Below are positions 1 through 8,482 of a stretch of 64,000 nt of DNA, one piece after another. The stretch is from positions 124,001-188,000 of the forward strand of contig NZ_FNON01000007.1 in the NCBI RefSeq assembly GCF_900107045.1. The letters are read 5' to 3'. The translations under genes were made by a program, and so were the position numbers. Every line of letters begins with the position of its first letter. Positions within the stretch are counted from its first letter, which is position 1. The DNA comes from Amycolatopsis xylanica. GTDB taxonomy: Bacteria > Actinomycetota > Actinomycetes > Mycobacteriales > Pseudonocardiaceae. The notes under the pieces are model-generated. The model worked only from the letters and a program-made list of their open reading frames with translations, did not search any database and was not told the DNA's origin.

Positions 1-65
1 GCGCCGGTGATCAGCAATGCGACGGGCAGCGCCGCCGCGACGGCGAGCGTTCTCCTTGCGAGCAC
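1..65 (-). CDS. Start of a secreted or lipid-anchored protein (partial)
   Basis: Only the first 21 codons are inside the window. Read on the minus strand from a GTG at 65, they give a charged start (MLARR) followed by a hydrophobic stretch rich in Ala, Val and Leu, which looks like a signal peptide. A purine-rich ribosome-binding site (GGAAGGAA) lies a few bases upstream. The gene follows trpB2 in the same direction, but a hairpin separates them. The mature protein lies outside the window, so no function can be given. Confidence 0.55.
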   Translation of the reverse strand, partial: MLARRTLAVAAALPVALLITG

Positions 66-128
66 AGGAAGTTCCTTCCCTAGCGCGGCGGATGTTCTTA
101 CTAAGCCGCGTCAGGGAAGAAACCTCAA

Positions 129-146
129 GATCCCGTGTACGGGATC
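129..146 (-). terminator. Short hairpin after trpB2
   Basis: GATCCCG-TGTA-CGGGATC forms a 7-bp stem with a 4-base loop just beyond the stop codon of the TrpB2 gene. No T-run follows, as is usual in high-GC actinobacteria. A terminator role is inferred from position. Confidence 0.45.
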
Positions 147-153
147 CGTCAGA

Positions 154-1506
154 TCAGGGCAATCCGGCCAGCGATTCGGCCAGTGCGTCGTCGGACAACT
201 CGTCGTCGACCATGTCGCCCGCGAAATACGAGCCGTAGGCGGGCAGATCGAGGTGCGCGTGCCCGCACAATGCCGTGAGTATGACCTTTTCCTCGCCGGT
301 TTCCTTGCAGTGCAAGGCTTCCCGGATGCACGCGGCCAGCGCGTGCGTCGGCTCCGGCGCGGGGATGATGCCTTCCGTGCGGGCGAACTTGACCCCGGCC
401 GAGAAGCATTCCTGCTGCCCGATCGAAATCGCTTCCATCAACCCGAGTTCGTAGATGTGCGAGATCAGTGGCGACATCCCGTGATAGCGGAGGCCACCGG
501 CGTGGATCGGGTCGGGAATGAAATCATGCCCGAGCGTGTGCATCTTGAGCAGCGGGGTGAGCCCGGCGGTGTCGCCGAAGTCGTAGGCGTACTTGCCCCG
601 GGTCAGCGACGGACAGGCCGCCGGCTCGACCGCGCGGATCACCGGCGACATCCGGCCCGCCAGTTTCTCCCGCAGGAACGGGAAAGCGAGCCCGCCGAAG
701 TTCGAGCCGCCGCCGGTGCAGCCGACGAGCACGTCCGGGGTGTCGCCCGCCAGCTCGAACTGCTTGAGCGCCTCCTCGCCGATGATCGTCTGGTGCAGCA
801 GCACATGGTTGAGCACGCTGCCGAGCGCGTACCGGGCGCCCTCGTCGGCGGCGGCCTGCTCGACGGCCTCGCTGATCGCGATGCCGAGACTGCCTGTCGA
901 ATCGGGATGCTCGGCGAGGATCGCGCGCCCGGACGCGGTCAGCTCCGACGGGCTCGGGTGCACGGTCGCGCCGAAGGTCTCCATCATGAGCTTGCGGTAG
1001 GGCTTCTGGTCGTACGAGGCCCGCACCTGCCAGACCTCGCATTCGAGCCCGAAGGTCGCGCAGGCGAACGCGAGCGCGCTCCCCCACTGGCCCGCGCCGG
1101 TCTCGGTGGTCAGCCGGGTGACGCCCTCTTGCGCGTTGTAGAACGCTTGCGGCACAGCGGTGTTCGGCTTGTGCGAGCCGACCGGGCTGACGCCCTCGTA
1201 CTTGTAGTAGATCCGCGCGGGCGTGCCTAACGCCTTCTCAAGCCTTCGCGCTCGGTAGAGCGGCGAAGGGCGCCATAAGCGGTAGACGTCGAGCACCGGC
1301 TCGGGGATGTCGATGTAACTCTCACCGCTGACCTCTTGCATGATCAGCGCGAGCGGGAACAGCGGCGCGAGATCGTCGGGGCCGACGGGCTCGCGGGTGC
1401 CGGGGTGCAGTGGTGGGGGCGGTGGCTCCGGCAGGTCAGGGATGACGTTGTACCACCGGGTCGGCATTTCGGCTTCGTCCAGGATGTACTTCGTGCGCTC
1501 GGCCAT
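154..1506 (-). CDS. trpB2: TrpB2-type pyridoxal-phosphate tryptophan synthase beta-like protein
   Basis: The 450-residue product has the TrpB2 layout: a long N-terminal extension with a Pro-rich stretch (about residues 22-40), the PLP-binding lysine in GSHKPNTA (Lys about 113), TETGAGQWG, and the glycine-rich phosphate loop [11 protein letters not shown]. TrpB enzymes join indole and L-serine to make tryptophan in the cytoplasm. TrpB2 proteins often act without a TrpA partner, and some use O-phosphoserine or rescue free indole. No trpA or other trp gene is nearby, which fits a stand-alone role. The exact substrate is not shown by the sequence. Confidence 0.9.
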   Translation of the reverse strand: MAERTKYILDEAEMPTRWYNVIPDLPEPPPPPLHPGTREPVGPDDLAPLFPLALIMQEVSGESYIDIPEPVLDVYRLWRPSPLYRARRLEKALGTPARIYYKYEGVSPVGSHKPNTAVPQAFYNAQEGVTRLTTETGAGQWGSALAFACATFGLECEVWQVRASYDQKPYRKLMMETFGATVHPSPSELTASGRAILAEHPDSTGSLGIAISEAVEQAAADEGARYALGSVLNHVLLHQTIIGEEALKQFELAGDTPDVLVGCTGGGSNFGGLAFPFLREKLAGRMSPVIRAVEPAACPSLTRGKYAYDFGDTAGLTPLLKMHTLGHDFIPDPIHAGGLRYHGMSPLISHIYELGLMEAISIGQQECFSAGVKFARTEGIIPAPEPTHALAACIREALHCKETGEEKVILTALCGHAHLDLPAYGSYFAGDMVDDELSDDALAESLAGLP

Positions 1507-1567
1507 AGCCTCCCACGGTAGGAGTGGTGGCAGGACTAAGCCAGTCGATCAGGCTAGATTCGGCCGC

Positions 1568-2440
1568 ATGCGCAACCTCGTCCTGCTCGACGCACCGTCC
1601 AATCTGGGCCTTCGCCCACCTGAGGCGGGCGCCGTGCCCGGCTGTTACAAGGCGCCGGGGGCGCTGCGTGACCAGGGCCTGCTCACGCGGCTCGGCGCGG
1701 ACGACGGCGGGGTGGTCACTCCCCCGCGCTACCTCTCGGCGTGGCAGCCCGGCGACGGCGTCCGCAACGCCGAAGCGATCGCGGAGTACACGCGCACGCT
1801 CGCCGGGCGGCTGGCGCACGTGGACGGTTTCCCGGTCGTGCTCGGCGGTGACTGCTCGATCCTGCTCGGCGCGATGCTGGCGCTGCGCCGCCGCGCGGGC
1901 CGGTTCGGCCTCGCCTTCCTCGACGGTCACGACGACTTCCGGCATCTCGGCAACTCGCCGCACGTCGGTGCGGCGGCGGGCGAAGACGTCGCGCTGGTGA
2001 CCGGCCGCGGCGCGGACGAGCTCACCGACATCGACGGTCTGCAGCCGTACGTGCGCGACGAGGACGTCGTGGTGCTCGGCGCCCGCGAGCGCGAGTCCCG
2101 CGACGCCGCGGACGCGGGCATCGCGACGGTGACGAGTGAGTCGATCATGGCTTCGGGTCCGGCCGCCGCCTTGGAAACCGCGCGGCGCGTGCTCGAGCCG
2201 CTCGACGGTTTCTGGGTGCACGTCGACATCGACACGCTCGATCCGGCGTACGTGTCGGCCGTGGACAGTCCCGACGACGGCGGGCTCGACCCGGACACCT
2301 TGGTGACCTTGCTGCGCGGCCTGCTCGCGCTGCCGGGCGCGGCGGGCTTCGAGCTGACCGTGTTCGACCCCGACCTCGACCCGGACGGCAGCCAGGCTGC
2401 ACTGGTCACCGAGGTGCTGGTGAACGCTTTCCACCGCTGA
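1568..2440 (+). CDS. Arginase/agmatinase-family hydrolase
   Basis: This 290-residue protein carries the ureohydrolase metal-binding signature: GGDCS (about 93-97), DGHDDF (about 119-124) and a DIDTLDP block (about 217-223). Family members use two Mn ions to hydrolyse guanidino groups of arginine, agmatine or formiminoglutamate. The first motif has Cys where classical arginases have His (GGDHS), so one metal ligand differs and substrate cannot be assigned. The ATG at 1568 is preferred because upstream in-frame codons lie antisense to trpB2. It leads a same-strand run of genes ending with mtnA. Confidence 0.82.
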   Translation: MRNLVLLDAPSNLGLRPPEAGAVPGCYKAPGALRDQGLLTRLGADDGGVVTPPRYLSAWQPGDGVRNAEAIAEYTRTLAGRLAHVDGFPVVLGGDCSILLGAMLALRRRAGRFGLAFLDGHDDFRHLGNSPHVGAAAGEDVALVTGRGADELTDIDGLQPYVRDEDVVVLGARERESRDAADAGIATVTSESIMASGPAAALETARRVLEPLDGFWVHVDIDTLDPAYVSAVDSPDDGGLDPDTLVTLLRGLLALPGAAGFELTVFDPDLDPDGSQAALVTEVLVNAFHR

Positions 2441-2462
2441 GCCGAACTGACATGCTGGGGCC

Positions 2463-2873
2463 GTGTTTCACAAGTTCACCGAATCCGCACGCAAGGTCGT
2501 CGCCGGAGCGCAGGACGAGACGCGCAAGCTCGGGCACCAGCGCATAGGGAACGAACACCTGTTCCTGGCCGCGCTGTCGCAGTACGAGCTGGGGATCGAC
2601 ATCGACGAGGCACGGCAGGTCGTCCAGCGGCTCGTGCCAGCCGACCAGGAGCCGGGCCAGGGGCACGTCCCGTTCAGCACGGAAGCCAAAGGCGTGCTGG
2701 AACAAGGCCTATACGAGGCCACCGGCACCGGCCACAAGCTGATTTCCGGCGGGCATCTGCTGCTGGCCACCATCGCGGACCCCGGCACGGTCGCCTCGCG
2801 CGCGCTGGGCGAGCTGAACGTGCCGGTGGCGGACTTCCGCGACCGCGTCATCGCCACCACACTGGGGGACTGA
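2463..2873 (+). CDS. Stand-alone Clp N-terminal domain protein
   Basis: The 136-residue product matches the Clp-N double repeat found at the front of ClpA/ClpC unfoldases: an IGNEHLFLAAL helix in the first half and ISGGHLLLATI in the second. There is no AAA+ ATPase module, so it cannot unfold proteins itself. Stand-alone Clp-N proteins are thought to act as substrate or adaptor-binding modules for the ClpC machinery. GTG start at 2463. The stop lies 3 bp from the next gene, so the two are probably co-transcribed. Confidence 0.8.
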   Translation: MFHKFTESARKVVAGAQDETRKLGHQRIGNEHLFLAALSQYELGIDIDEARQVVQRLVPADQEPGQGHVPFSTEAKGVLEQGLYEATGTGHKLISGGHLLLATIADPGTVASRALGELNVPVADFRDRVIATTLGD

Positions 2874-2876
2874 GGG

Positions 2877-3578
2877 TTGAGCACACGCACGGAGCACGTC
2901 ACCGTCGCCGACGGCGGGTTCGACCTGCCGGTCTGGCTGCCCGAATCCGGCAGCGGGCCGGGACTCGTGCTGATCCAGGAGATCTTCGGGCTCGACGACT
3001 ACCTCAAGTCGGTCGCCGCCGATCTCGCCAAGCTCGGCTACGTGGTCGCGGTCCCCGAGCTGTTCTGGCGCTTCGAGCCGAAGTGGTCATCGGGGCACGA
3101 CGAGGCCGGGATCGCGGCGTCGATGGCCGTGGTCGGGAAGTTCGACTTCGCGCTCGGGCTGTCGGACGTGCTGGCCACCGCCGAGCTGCTGCGCGGGCTG
3201 CCGGAGGTCCGCGGCGGCGTCGGCGTGTTCGGCTTCTGCCTCGGCGGCTCGCTCGCGTTCGCCGCGGCGGCCGCGGGGTCGCCGGACACCGCCGTGTCGT
3301 TCTACGGCTCGACCGTGCCGGACGCCATCGGGCAGCTCGACGGCGTGACGTGCCCGATCCAGTTCCACTTCGGCGGCAAAGACCCGTACATCGCCCGTGA
3401 CGGCGTGAAGCGCGTCGAGGAGGCCGTCGCCAGGCACGAGGGCGCGGAGATCCACGTCCAGGAAGAGGCGGGGCACGCGTTCCACAACCATGTCGCGGCG
3501 ATCTTCTACGACGCTCCCGCCGCGGAAGCGGCTTGGTCGCTCACGGAAAGCTTCCTGGCACGGACCCTGCCTGTGTAG
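2877..3578 (+). CDS. Dienelactone hydrolase family protein
   Basis: This 233-residue alpha/beta hydrolase has the Cys nucleophile elbow GFCLGGS (Cys about 121), an Asp in the GKDPYIARDGV region and a late His in GHAFHN, matching the Cys-Asp-His triad of dienelactone hydrolases. The family opens lactone rings in aromatic catabolism, but many actinobacterial members act on other esters. No catechol-pathway gene is nearby, so the substrate is open. A TTG start at 2877, only 3 bp after the Clp-N gene, gives the normal family N-terminus. Confidence 0.85.
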   Translation: MSTRTEHVTVADGGFDLPVWLPESGSGPGLVLIQEIFGLDDYLKSVAADLAKLGYVVAVPELFWRFEPKWSSGHDEAGIAASMAVVGKFDFALGLSDVLATAELLRGLPEVRGGVGVFGFCLGGSLAFAAAAAGSPDTAVSFYGSTVPDAIGQLDGVTCPIQFHFGGKDPYIARDGVKRVEEAVARHEGAEIHVQEEAGHAFHNHVAAIFYDAPAAEAAWSLTESFLARTLPV

Positions 3579-3591
3579 GTAGCTTCTGGCT

Positions 3592-4383
3592 ATGGCAACC
3601 CTGGTCACATTCCACGCCCACCCCGATGACGAATGCATCGGCACTGGTGGGGTCATGCGCAAGGCCGCCGACGAGGGGCACCGCGTGGTGCTCGTCGTCG
3701 GCACCCGCGGCGAGGTCGGTGAGGTCGAAGACGGCTTTCTCGCTGAGGGCGAACAACTATGGGAGCGCCGCGTCATCGAGACGCACGCGTCGGCGGAGAT
3801 CCTCGGCGTGAAGCGCGTGGAGTTCCTGGGCTACCGCGACTCCGGCATGATGGGCGAGCCGACCAACACCGAGCCGGGCACGTTCTGGACCGCTCCGGTC
3901 GAGGAGGCCGCCGAGAAGCTGGCCGCCATCCTGCGTGAAGAGAACGCCGACGTCCTCACGATCTACGACGACAACGGCGGCTACGGGCACCCCGACCACA
4001 TCCAGGTACACCGCGTCGGCAAGCGCGCGGCCGAACTGGCGGGCACGCCGAGGGTGTACCAGGGCACGATCAACCGCGACGCCATGCGCCGTGGCATGGA
4101 AGAGGCGGTGGCGTCCGGGCAGATGAAGGCGGAGGACGCGCCGGACTTCGACCAGTTCGAATTCGGCAAGCCGGAGGCGGAGCTCACCTGCGAGGTGGAC
4201 GTGACGGCGCACCTGACCGAGAAGCGGGCCGCGATGCGCGCGCACGCGTCGCAGATCAGCGAGCAGTCGTTCTTCCTGTCGATGCCGGACGACCGGTTCG
4301 CCGCCAGCTTCGGCACCGAATGGTTCATCCGCGAAGGCCAGGGCCCCGGCATCACCGAGACGGATCTGATGGCGGGCCTGTAA
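3592..4383 (+). CDS. PIG-L/LmbE-family deacetylase, mycothiol amidase-like
   Basis: The 263-residue protein has the zinc motif HPDDE at residues 10-14 and the later GHPDH motif (about 143-147) that define the PIG-L/LmbE N-acetylhydrolase fold. In actinobacteria this family includes MshB (mycothiol biosynthesis) and Mca (mycothiol S-conjugate amidase, detoxification). Length is close to both, and the sequence does not decide between them. It overlaps mtnA by one base (TAATG), implying translational coupling. Confidence 0.82.
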   Translation: MATLVTFHAHPDDECIGTGGVMRKAADEGHRVVLVVGTRGEVGEVEDGFLAEGEQLWERRVIETHASAEILGVKRVEFLGYRDSGMMGEPTNTEPGTFWTAPVEEAAEKLAAILREENADVLTIYDDNGGYGHPDHIQVHRVGKRAAELAGTPRVYQGTINRDAMRRGMEEAVASGQMKAEDAPDFDQFEFGKPEAELTCEVDVTAHLTEKRAAMRAHASQISEQSFFLSMPDDRFAASFGTEWFIREGQGPGITETDLMAGL

Positions 4384-5351
4384 TGCGGCGGACGGTGGAC
4401 TGGGCCGACGGCGCGGTCGTGATCATCGACCAGGTCGCGCTGCCGTCGGAGTACCGGACGCTGACGCTGCGCACGGTCGACGAGCTCATCGACGCCATCC
4501 GCCGCCTCGCCGTGCGCGGCGCGCCCGCTTTGGGCGCGGCCGGAGCGCTCGGGGTCGCGCTGGCGGCGTTCAACGGTTCGGACGTCGCCGTGGAGGCGGA
4601 ACGCCTGGCGTCGGCACGGCCGACGGCGGTCAACCTGCGCTGGGGTGTCACGCGGGCGCTCACCCGGCTCGGTGAGGGCGCCGACGCGGTGCTCGCCGAG
4701 GCTCTCGCCTTGCTGGAGGAAGACGAGCGGCTCAATCGCGAGGCGTCGGGCCTGGCCGCGGAAGTTGTGCTTTCGGCGTGCTCACGCCGTCCGTTGCGCC
4801 TGCTCAGCCACTGCAACGCGGGCAGGCTCGCGACGGTCGCCTGGGGCAGCGCGCTCGGCGTGGTCTGGCATCTGCACGCCCGTGGCCTGGTCGAATCGGT
4901 GCTGGTGGACGAAACCCGGCCACTGCTGCAGGGCGCCAGGCTGACGGCGTGGGAGCTGGCGGAGGCCGGGGTGCCGTACCGCGTGCAGCCGGACAGCGCG
5001 GCGGCGCTGGCGATGGCGCGCGGCATGGTCGACTGCGTGCTCGTCGGCGCGGACCGGATCACCGCGAACGGCGACGTGGCCAACAAGGTCGGCACGTATT
5101 CGCTGGCGATCGCGGCGGCCCACCACGGCGTCCCGTTCGTGGTCGTCGCCCCATCGTCCACAGTGGACACCACGCTGGCGACCGGCGCGGAGATCGAGAT
5201 CGAGGAGCGCCGCGCGGACGAGCTCACCCACTTCGCGGGCACGCGGGTCGCGCCCGAGGGAGCGGCCGTGTTCAACCCGGCGTTCGACGTCACCCCGGCC
5301 GCGCTCATCACGGCGGTCGTGACGGAGCACGGGGTTTTCAAGCCCGCCTAG
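4383..5351 (+). CDS. mtnA: S-methyl-5-thioribose-1-phosphate isomerase
   Basis: This 322-residue protein matches MtnA, which converts 5-methylthioribose-1-phosphate to the ribulose form in the methionine salvage pathway. Visible signatures are VRGAPALG near residue 45, the catalytic Cys in SHCNAG near 143, and GADRITANGDVANKVGTY, which holds the catalytic Asp. The ATG at 4383 shares its A with the previous stop codon. No other salvage gene (mtnB, mtnC, mtnP) is nearby, so the rest of the pathway must lie elsewhere. A perfect palindrome follows directly. Confidence 0.93.
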   Translation: MRRTVDWADGAVVIIDQVALPSEYRTLTLRTVDELIDAIRRLAVRGAPALGAAGALGVALAAFNGSDVAVEAERLASARPTAVNLRWGVTRALTRLGEGADAVLAEALALLEEDERLNREASGLAAEVVLSACSRRPLRLLSHCNAGRLATVAWGSALGVVWHLHARGLVESVLVDETRPLLQGARLTAWELAEAGVPYRVQPDSAAALAMARGMVDCVLVGADRITANGDVANKVGTYSLAIAAAHHGVPFVVVAPSSTVDTTLATGAEIEIEERRADELTHFAGTRVAPEGAAVFNPAFDVTPAALITAVVTEHGVFKPA

Positions 5352-5352
5352 G

Positions 5353-5400
5353 GGTCGTGAGTGTTCCGGCCGGTTCTAACCGGCCGGAACACTCACGACC
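5353..5400. repeat. Palindromic repeat, bidirectional terminator-like (copy 1)
   Basis: A perfect 23-bp stem begins GGTCGTGAGTG, passes through TTCCGGCCGGTT, turns over CT, and returns to CACTCACGACC. It sits between convergent mtnA and ferredoxin genes, where one hairpin can end both transcripts. The outer arm and the GGTTCTAACC core recur at 31032-31079 and 41080-41127, with a variant at 30913-30963, while the middle of the stem varies with matching changes on both arms. Confidence 0.85.
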
Positions 5401-5403
5401 TGG

Positions 5404-5622
5404 TCAAGGCCGGGGCCCGATTTCCTCGCCTGCCGCGTTGGCTACGGCGATGGCCATCGCCGGGCAGGAGTCGGCGGCGTCGAGGAGGATCTCGTCCTCG
5501 TCGACCTCGGCGGCGCGTGCGGTGGCCGTCTCGCCGGTGAGCTCGAACCATTCGGGCGCCAGCGCGGCGCACATTCCGGAGCCGATGCAGGTATGCGCGT
5601 CGACCTCAAGATGCCAAGTCAC
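5404..5622 (-). CDS. Small ferredoxin, redox partner of the P450
   Basis: The 72-residue product has an N-terminal cysteine set in CIGSGMC and a distal CPAMAI, the pattern of actinobacterial [3Fe-4S] (or [4Fe-4S]) single-cluster ferredoxins. These pass electrons from a ferredoxin reductase to a P450. It starts at a GTG only 6 bp after the P450 stop codon, so the two form one operon. No reductase gene is linked, so a housekeeping reductase probably serves it. Confidence 0.88.
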   Translation of the reverse strand: MTWHLEVDAHTCIGSGMCAALAPEWFELTGETATARAAEVDEDEILLDAADSCPAMAIAVANAAGEEIGPRP

Positions 5623-5628
5623 AGATCA

Positions 5629-6819
5629 TCACCATCCCACCGGCATTCTACGAGGAGACCGCACCAGCCTCTGCGTTTTCCACTCGACATCGCCGGTGAG
5701 ATGGAGATCGGGCATCTTGGTCAGCAGCGCGCGCAAGGATTCCTGCAGTTCGAGGCGGGCCAGCTGCGCGCCCAGGCAGTGGTGGACGCCGTGGCCGAAG
5801 CCGAGATGCTGGTTGCCTTCGCGGTCCAGCCGCAGGGTGTCCGGGTCCTCGAAGCGGCGCGGGTCGCGGTTGGCGGGCCCGATCGCGCCGAGCACGGCCT
5901 CGCCCTTCTTGACCACGACGCCGCCGATCTCGATGTCTTCGGTGGCATAGCGCGAGAAAGTCGCGCCGGCGCCGAGCGGCACGTACCGCGTGAGCTCCTC
6001 GACCGCGCTCGGGATCAGCTCCGGTTCGGCGAGCAGCCGCTTCCATTCCTGCGGGTACTCGAGCAGGACGTAGACGAAGTTGGGGATCTCCGACGCCGTC
6101 GTCTCGTGGCCGCCGATGAGCAGGCCGACGCACATGTCGACCAGCTCCAGCTCGGTCAGCCGGTCGTCGACGTCGCGCGCCTGGATGAGCGCGGACATCA
6201 GGTCGTCGCGCGGGTTTTCGCGGTGGTCGGCGATGAACTCGGCCAGGTACTCGCGCAGGCCGTTGCGGTTGGCGACGGCCTCTTCGACGGTCAGCTGGGC
6301 GGTGGACAGCGACGCGTCGCTCCATTTGCGGAACTTCGGACGGTCCAGATCGGGCACGCCGAGCAGCTCGGTGATGACCGCGACCGGCAGCGGCAACGCG
6401 TAGTCCTCGACCAGCTCTCCGGTGCTGCCCTTCGCCATCAGGTCGTCGAGCAGGCCCTCGGCCAGGTCGCGCACCCACGGCCGCATGTCCTCGACCCGGT
6501 GCATGGTGAACGCCTGCGCCACCAGCCGCCGCAGCCGGGTGTGGTCGGGCGGGTCCTCGGCCAGAATCCCGGTCTCCAGCGCGGTCGGGAACATCCGTGG
6601 CGGGTCGTTCTGCTTGGCCAGTGCCCGGGAGAACCGCTTGTCTCCGAAGACCTGCCGCACATCCGCGTAGCGCGTCGCGAGCCAGCCGGGCTCGCCGAAC
6701 GGCAGCTTGACGCGGAGCAGCCCGTCGGTGTCGCGGGCGGCTTCGTAGGCCTCGTTCATGTCGAGGCCCGGGCCGAAATCGAAGGGGTAGGCAACGGGTT
6801 CAGGCGGTGTAATACTCAC
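5629..6819 (-). CDS. Cytochrome P450 monooxygenase
   Basis: This is a full-length 396-residue class I P450. It shows the I-helix oxygen-activation motif GGHETTA (about 236-242), the K-helix ExxR as ELTR (275-278), and the heme-binding loop FGHGVHHCLG with the axial Cys at about 348. Bacterial P450s of this type hydroxylate small lipophilic compounds in the cytoplasm. The substrate is unknown, and no biosynthetic cluster surrounds it. GTG start at 6819, preceded by GGGGAG. A divergent TetR gene and a palindromic operator next door suggest ligand-controlled expression. Confidence 0.93.
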   Translation of the reverse strand: MSITPPEPVAYPFDFGPGLDMNEAYEAARDTDGLLRVKLPFGEPGWLATRYADVRQVFGDKRFSRALAKQNDPPRMFPTALETGILAEDPPDHTRLRRLVAQAFTMHRVEDMRPWVRDLAEGLLDDLMAKGSTGELVEDYALPLPVAVITELLGVPDLDRPKFRKWSDASLSTAQLTVEEAVANRNGLREYLAEFIADHRENPRDDLMSALIQARDVDDRLTELELVDMCVGLLIGGHETTASEIPNFVYVLLEYPQEWKRLLAEPELIPSAVEELTRYVPLGAGATFSRYATEDIEIGGVVVKKGEAVLGAIGPANRDPRRFEDPDTLRLDREGNQHLGFGHGVHHCLGAQLARLELQESLRALLTKMPDLHLTGDVEWKTQRLVRSPRRMPVGW

Positions 6820-6839
6820 TGGTCACTCCCCGTCACAGC

Positions 6840-6859
6840 TTGTAAGCAGTTGCTTACAA
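6840..6859. promoter_or_regulatory. Palindromic operator between P450 and TetR genes
   Basis: TTGTAAGC-AGTT-GCTTACAA is a perfect 8-4-8 inverted repeat, 21 bp upstream of the P450 start and 75 bp upstream of the divergent TetR start. Spacing and symmetry fit binding by a TetR dimer. That the neighbouring TetR protein binds here is inferred. Confidence 0.75.
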
Positions 6860-6934
6860 CGCTAGGTCGGGTCATCGGACCGGTCAATGACCCCCCTATG
6901 GGTTTAGGGGTTACGGTCTTCCCGGGAGGGGAGA

Positions 6935-7516
6935 GTGACCGGAGAACCACTGTCGCGTAAGAGAGACGCGGCCGCGACTCGAGAAGCCTTGCTCGACGCC
7001 GCCGCCGTGCTCTTCGCCGAGCGCGGCTTCGACCGCACCACGGTGCGGGACATAGCCAAGCACGCGGGTGCTAACCAGGCATTGCTGTTCCGTTACTTCG
7101 GCTCGAAGGAACTGCTCTTCGAGGAGGTGATCACGCGCGGCGGCCGGGAGCTGATCGCGGCGACGCCGCCGGAGAAGCTGCTCGAGAAAGCCTTGCGCAG
7201 CGTGCTTTCCCCTGAGCTGCACGGAAAAAAGCGTGATCATTCGCTCGAGGCGTTCCTCCGCTCCACCGGCAGCGGGAGCGCCTCGTCGCCGATCAGCAAG
7301 CAGCTCGGCGACGAGTACGCGAACGCGCTCGCCAAGCTCACCGACGCGGCCGACGCCGAGCTGCGCGCCGATCTCATGCTCGCCTGGGTGCTCGGCATCG
7401 GCCTGGTCCGCGACGTCACCGGCCGCGAGCCGCTGGCCAGCGCGGACCCCGACGAGATCTGCCGTCTCGTCCTCCTCGCGAGCCGCGCGCTGCTGGAGCG
7501 CACCGAGACGCCGTAA
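6935..7516 (+). CDS. TetR-family regulator, likely controlling the P450 operon
   Basis: The 193-residue protein has a typical TetR DNA-binding domain at about residues 10-58 (RGFDRTTVRDIAKHAG followed by LLFRYFGSKELLF) and a variable helical ligand domain after it. GTG start at 6935 behind a strong GGGAGGGGAG site. It is divergent from the P450 and shares a 115-bp intergenic region holding a perfect palindrome, so it probably represses the P450/ferredoxin operon and itself until a small molecule binds. Confidence 0.85.
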   Translation: MTGEPLSRKRDAAATREALLDAAAVLFAERGFDRTTVRDIAKHAGANQALLFRYFGSKELLFEEVITRGGRELIAATPPEKLLEKALRSVLSPELHGKKRDHSLEAFLRSTGSGSASSPISKQLGDEYANALAKLTDAADAELRADLMLAWVLGIGLVRDVTGREPLASADPDEICRLVLLASRALLERTETP

Positions 7517-7552
7517 ATCCGTCGCCGAGAAAGTCAAGTCCGGGCTACGGTC

Positions 7553-8482
7553 GTGATCATGGTGTTCCCCGCCGCCGGCACCGAGGCCGAGTTCGACGCG
7601 CTGACCCGTGAGTCCCTGCTGCCCCCGGTCCGGGAGCTGCTGGGGAAGCTCGGCCATGGCGGCGAAGACGTCGTCCCGTTCGAGGACGGCTCACTCCCGG
7701 TCTACGCGGTCGGCGACAAGCTCGTGCTCAAGCTCTTCCCGCCGGTGCACCTCGGCGAGCTCCCGACCGAAAGCGGGGTGCTGCGAGCGGTACACGGCCG
7801 CCTGCCGATCCCGACGCCCGCGGTCGAGTCGGCAGGCGAGCACGACGGCTGGGGTCACGTGCTGATGGAACGCCTTCCCGGCGAGACGCTCAGCGCCGTG
7901 TGGCCCCGGCTGTCCACAGAGGACCGTCGCTCACTCGCGCCGCGGCTCGGCGAAGCGCTCGCCGCGCTGCACGCGGTCGAAGCGCCACCCGGGCTCGGCC
8001 CCGCGAGCTGGCCCGATTTCCTTGCCGAGCAACGAAAGAACGTGCTCGATCATCACTGCGCCACGAAGCTGGACGAGGCCTGGATCGAGCAGATCCCTGG
8101 GTTCCTCGACGGCGTCGACCTGGGCGATCCCGCGCCGGTGCTGCTGCACACCGAGTTCATGCGCGACCACATCATGGTCACCGGGCACGACGGCCACTGG
8201 CGGCTTTCCGGCCTGTTCGACTTCGAACCGGCGATGCGCGGCGCGCCCGAGTACGACTTCGTCGGCGCCGGGCTGTTCGTCTCCGGCGGCGATTCCGCGT
8301 TCCTGCGCGAGCTCCTGCTCGGCTACGGCGTGACCGGCCTCGACGAGGCGTTCTCGCGCCGGTGCCTCGCGTATGGCCTGCTGCACGTCTACAGCAACCT
8401 GCGCTGGTGGTTGAGCATGCTGCCCGCGCCACCCCTGCCCACCTTGGACGCGCTCGCGGCGGCCTGGTGGGGTCACAGCTGA
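7553..8482 (+). CDS. APH-fold phosphotransferase with altered catalytic loop
   Basis: This 309-residue protein has the aminoglycoside/choline kinase (APH) fold: an N-lobe Lys in VLKLF near 60, a catalytic-loop region LLHTEFMRDHIMV (about 197-209) and a metal-binding LFDFEPAMRG (about 221-230). The usual loop HxDxxxxN reads HTEFMRDH here, so Glu replaces the catalytic Asp and His replaces the Asn. I recall similar HTE-type relatives in actinobacteria, so this may be a true subfamily rather than decay. Substrate unknown. Start could be GTG 7553 or ATG 7559. Its end overlaps the anti-sigma gene by 10 bp. Confidence 0.75.
   Translation: MIMVFPAAGTEAEFDALTRESLLPPVRELLGKLGHGGEDVVPFEDGSLPVYAVGDKLVLKLFPPVHLGELPTESGVLRAVHGRLPIPTPAVESAGEHDGWGHVLMERLPGETLSAVWPRLSTEDRRSLAPRLGEALAALHAVEAPPGLGPASWPDFLAEQRKNVLDHHCATKLDEAWIEQIPGFLDGVDLGDPAPVLLHTEFMRDHIMVTGHDGHWRLSGLFDFEPAMRGAPEYDFVGAGLFVSGGDSAFLRELLLGYGVTGLDEAFSRRCLAYGLLHVYSNLRWWLSMLPAPPLPTLDALAAAWWGHS

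Noticed and set aside
7-1230. A 407-codon plus-strand frame over trpB2
   Set aside because: It is the reverse shadow of a clearly conserved TrpB2 gene and encodes compositionally biased sequence.
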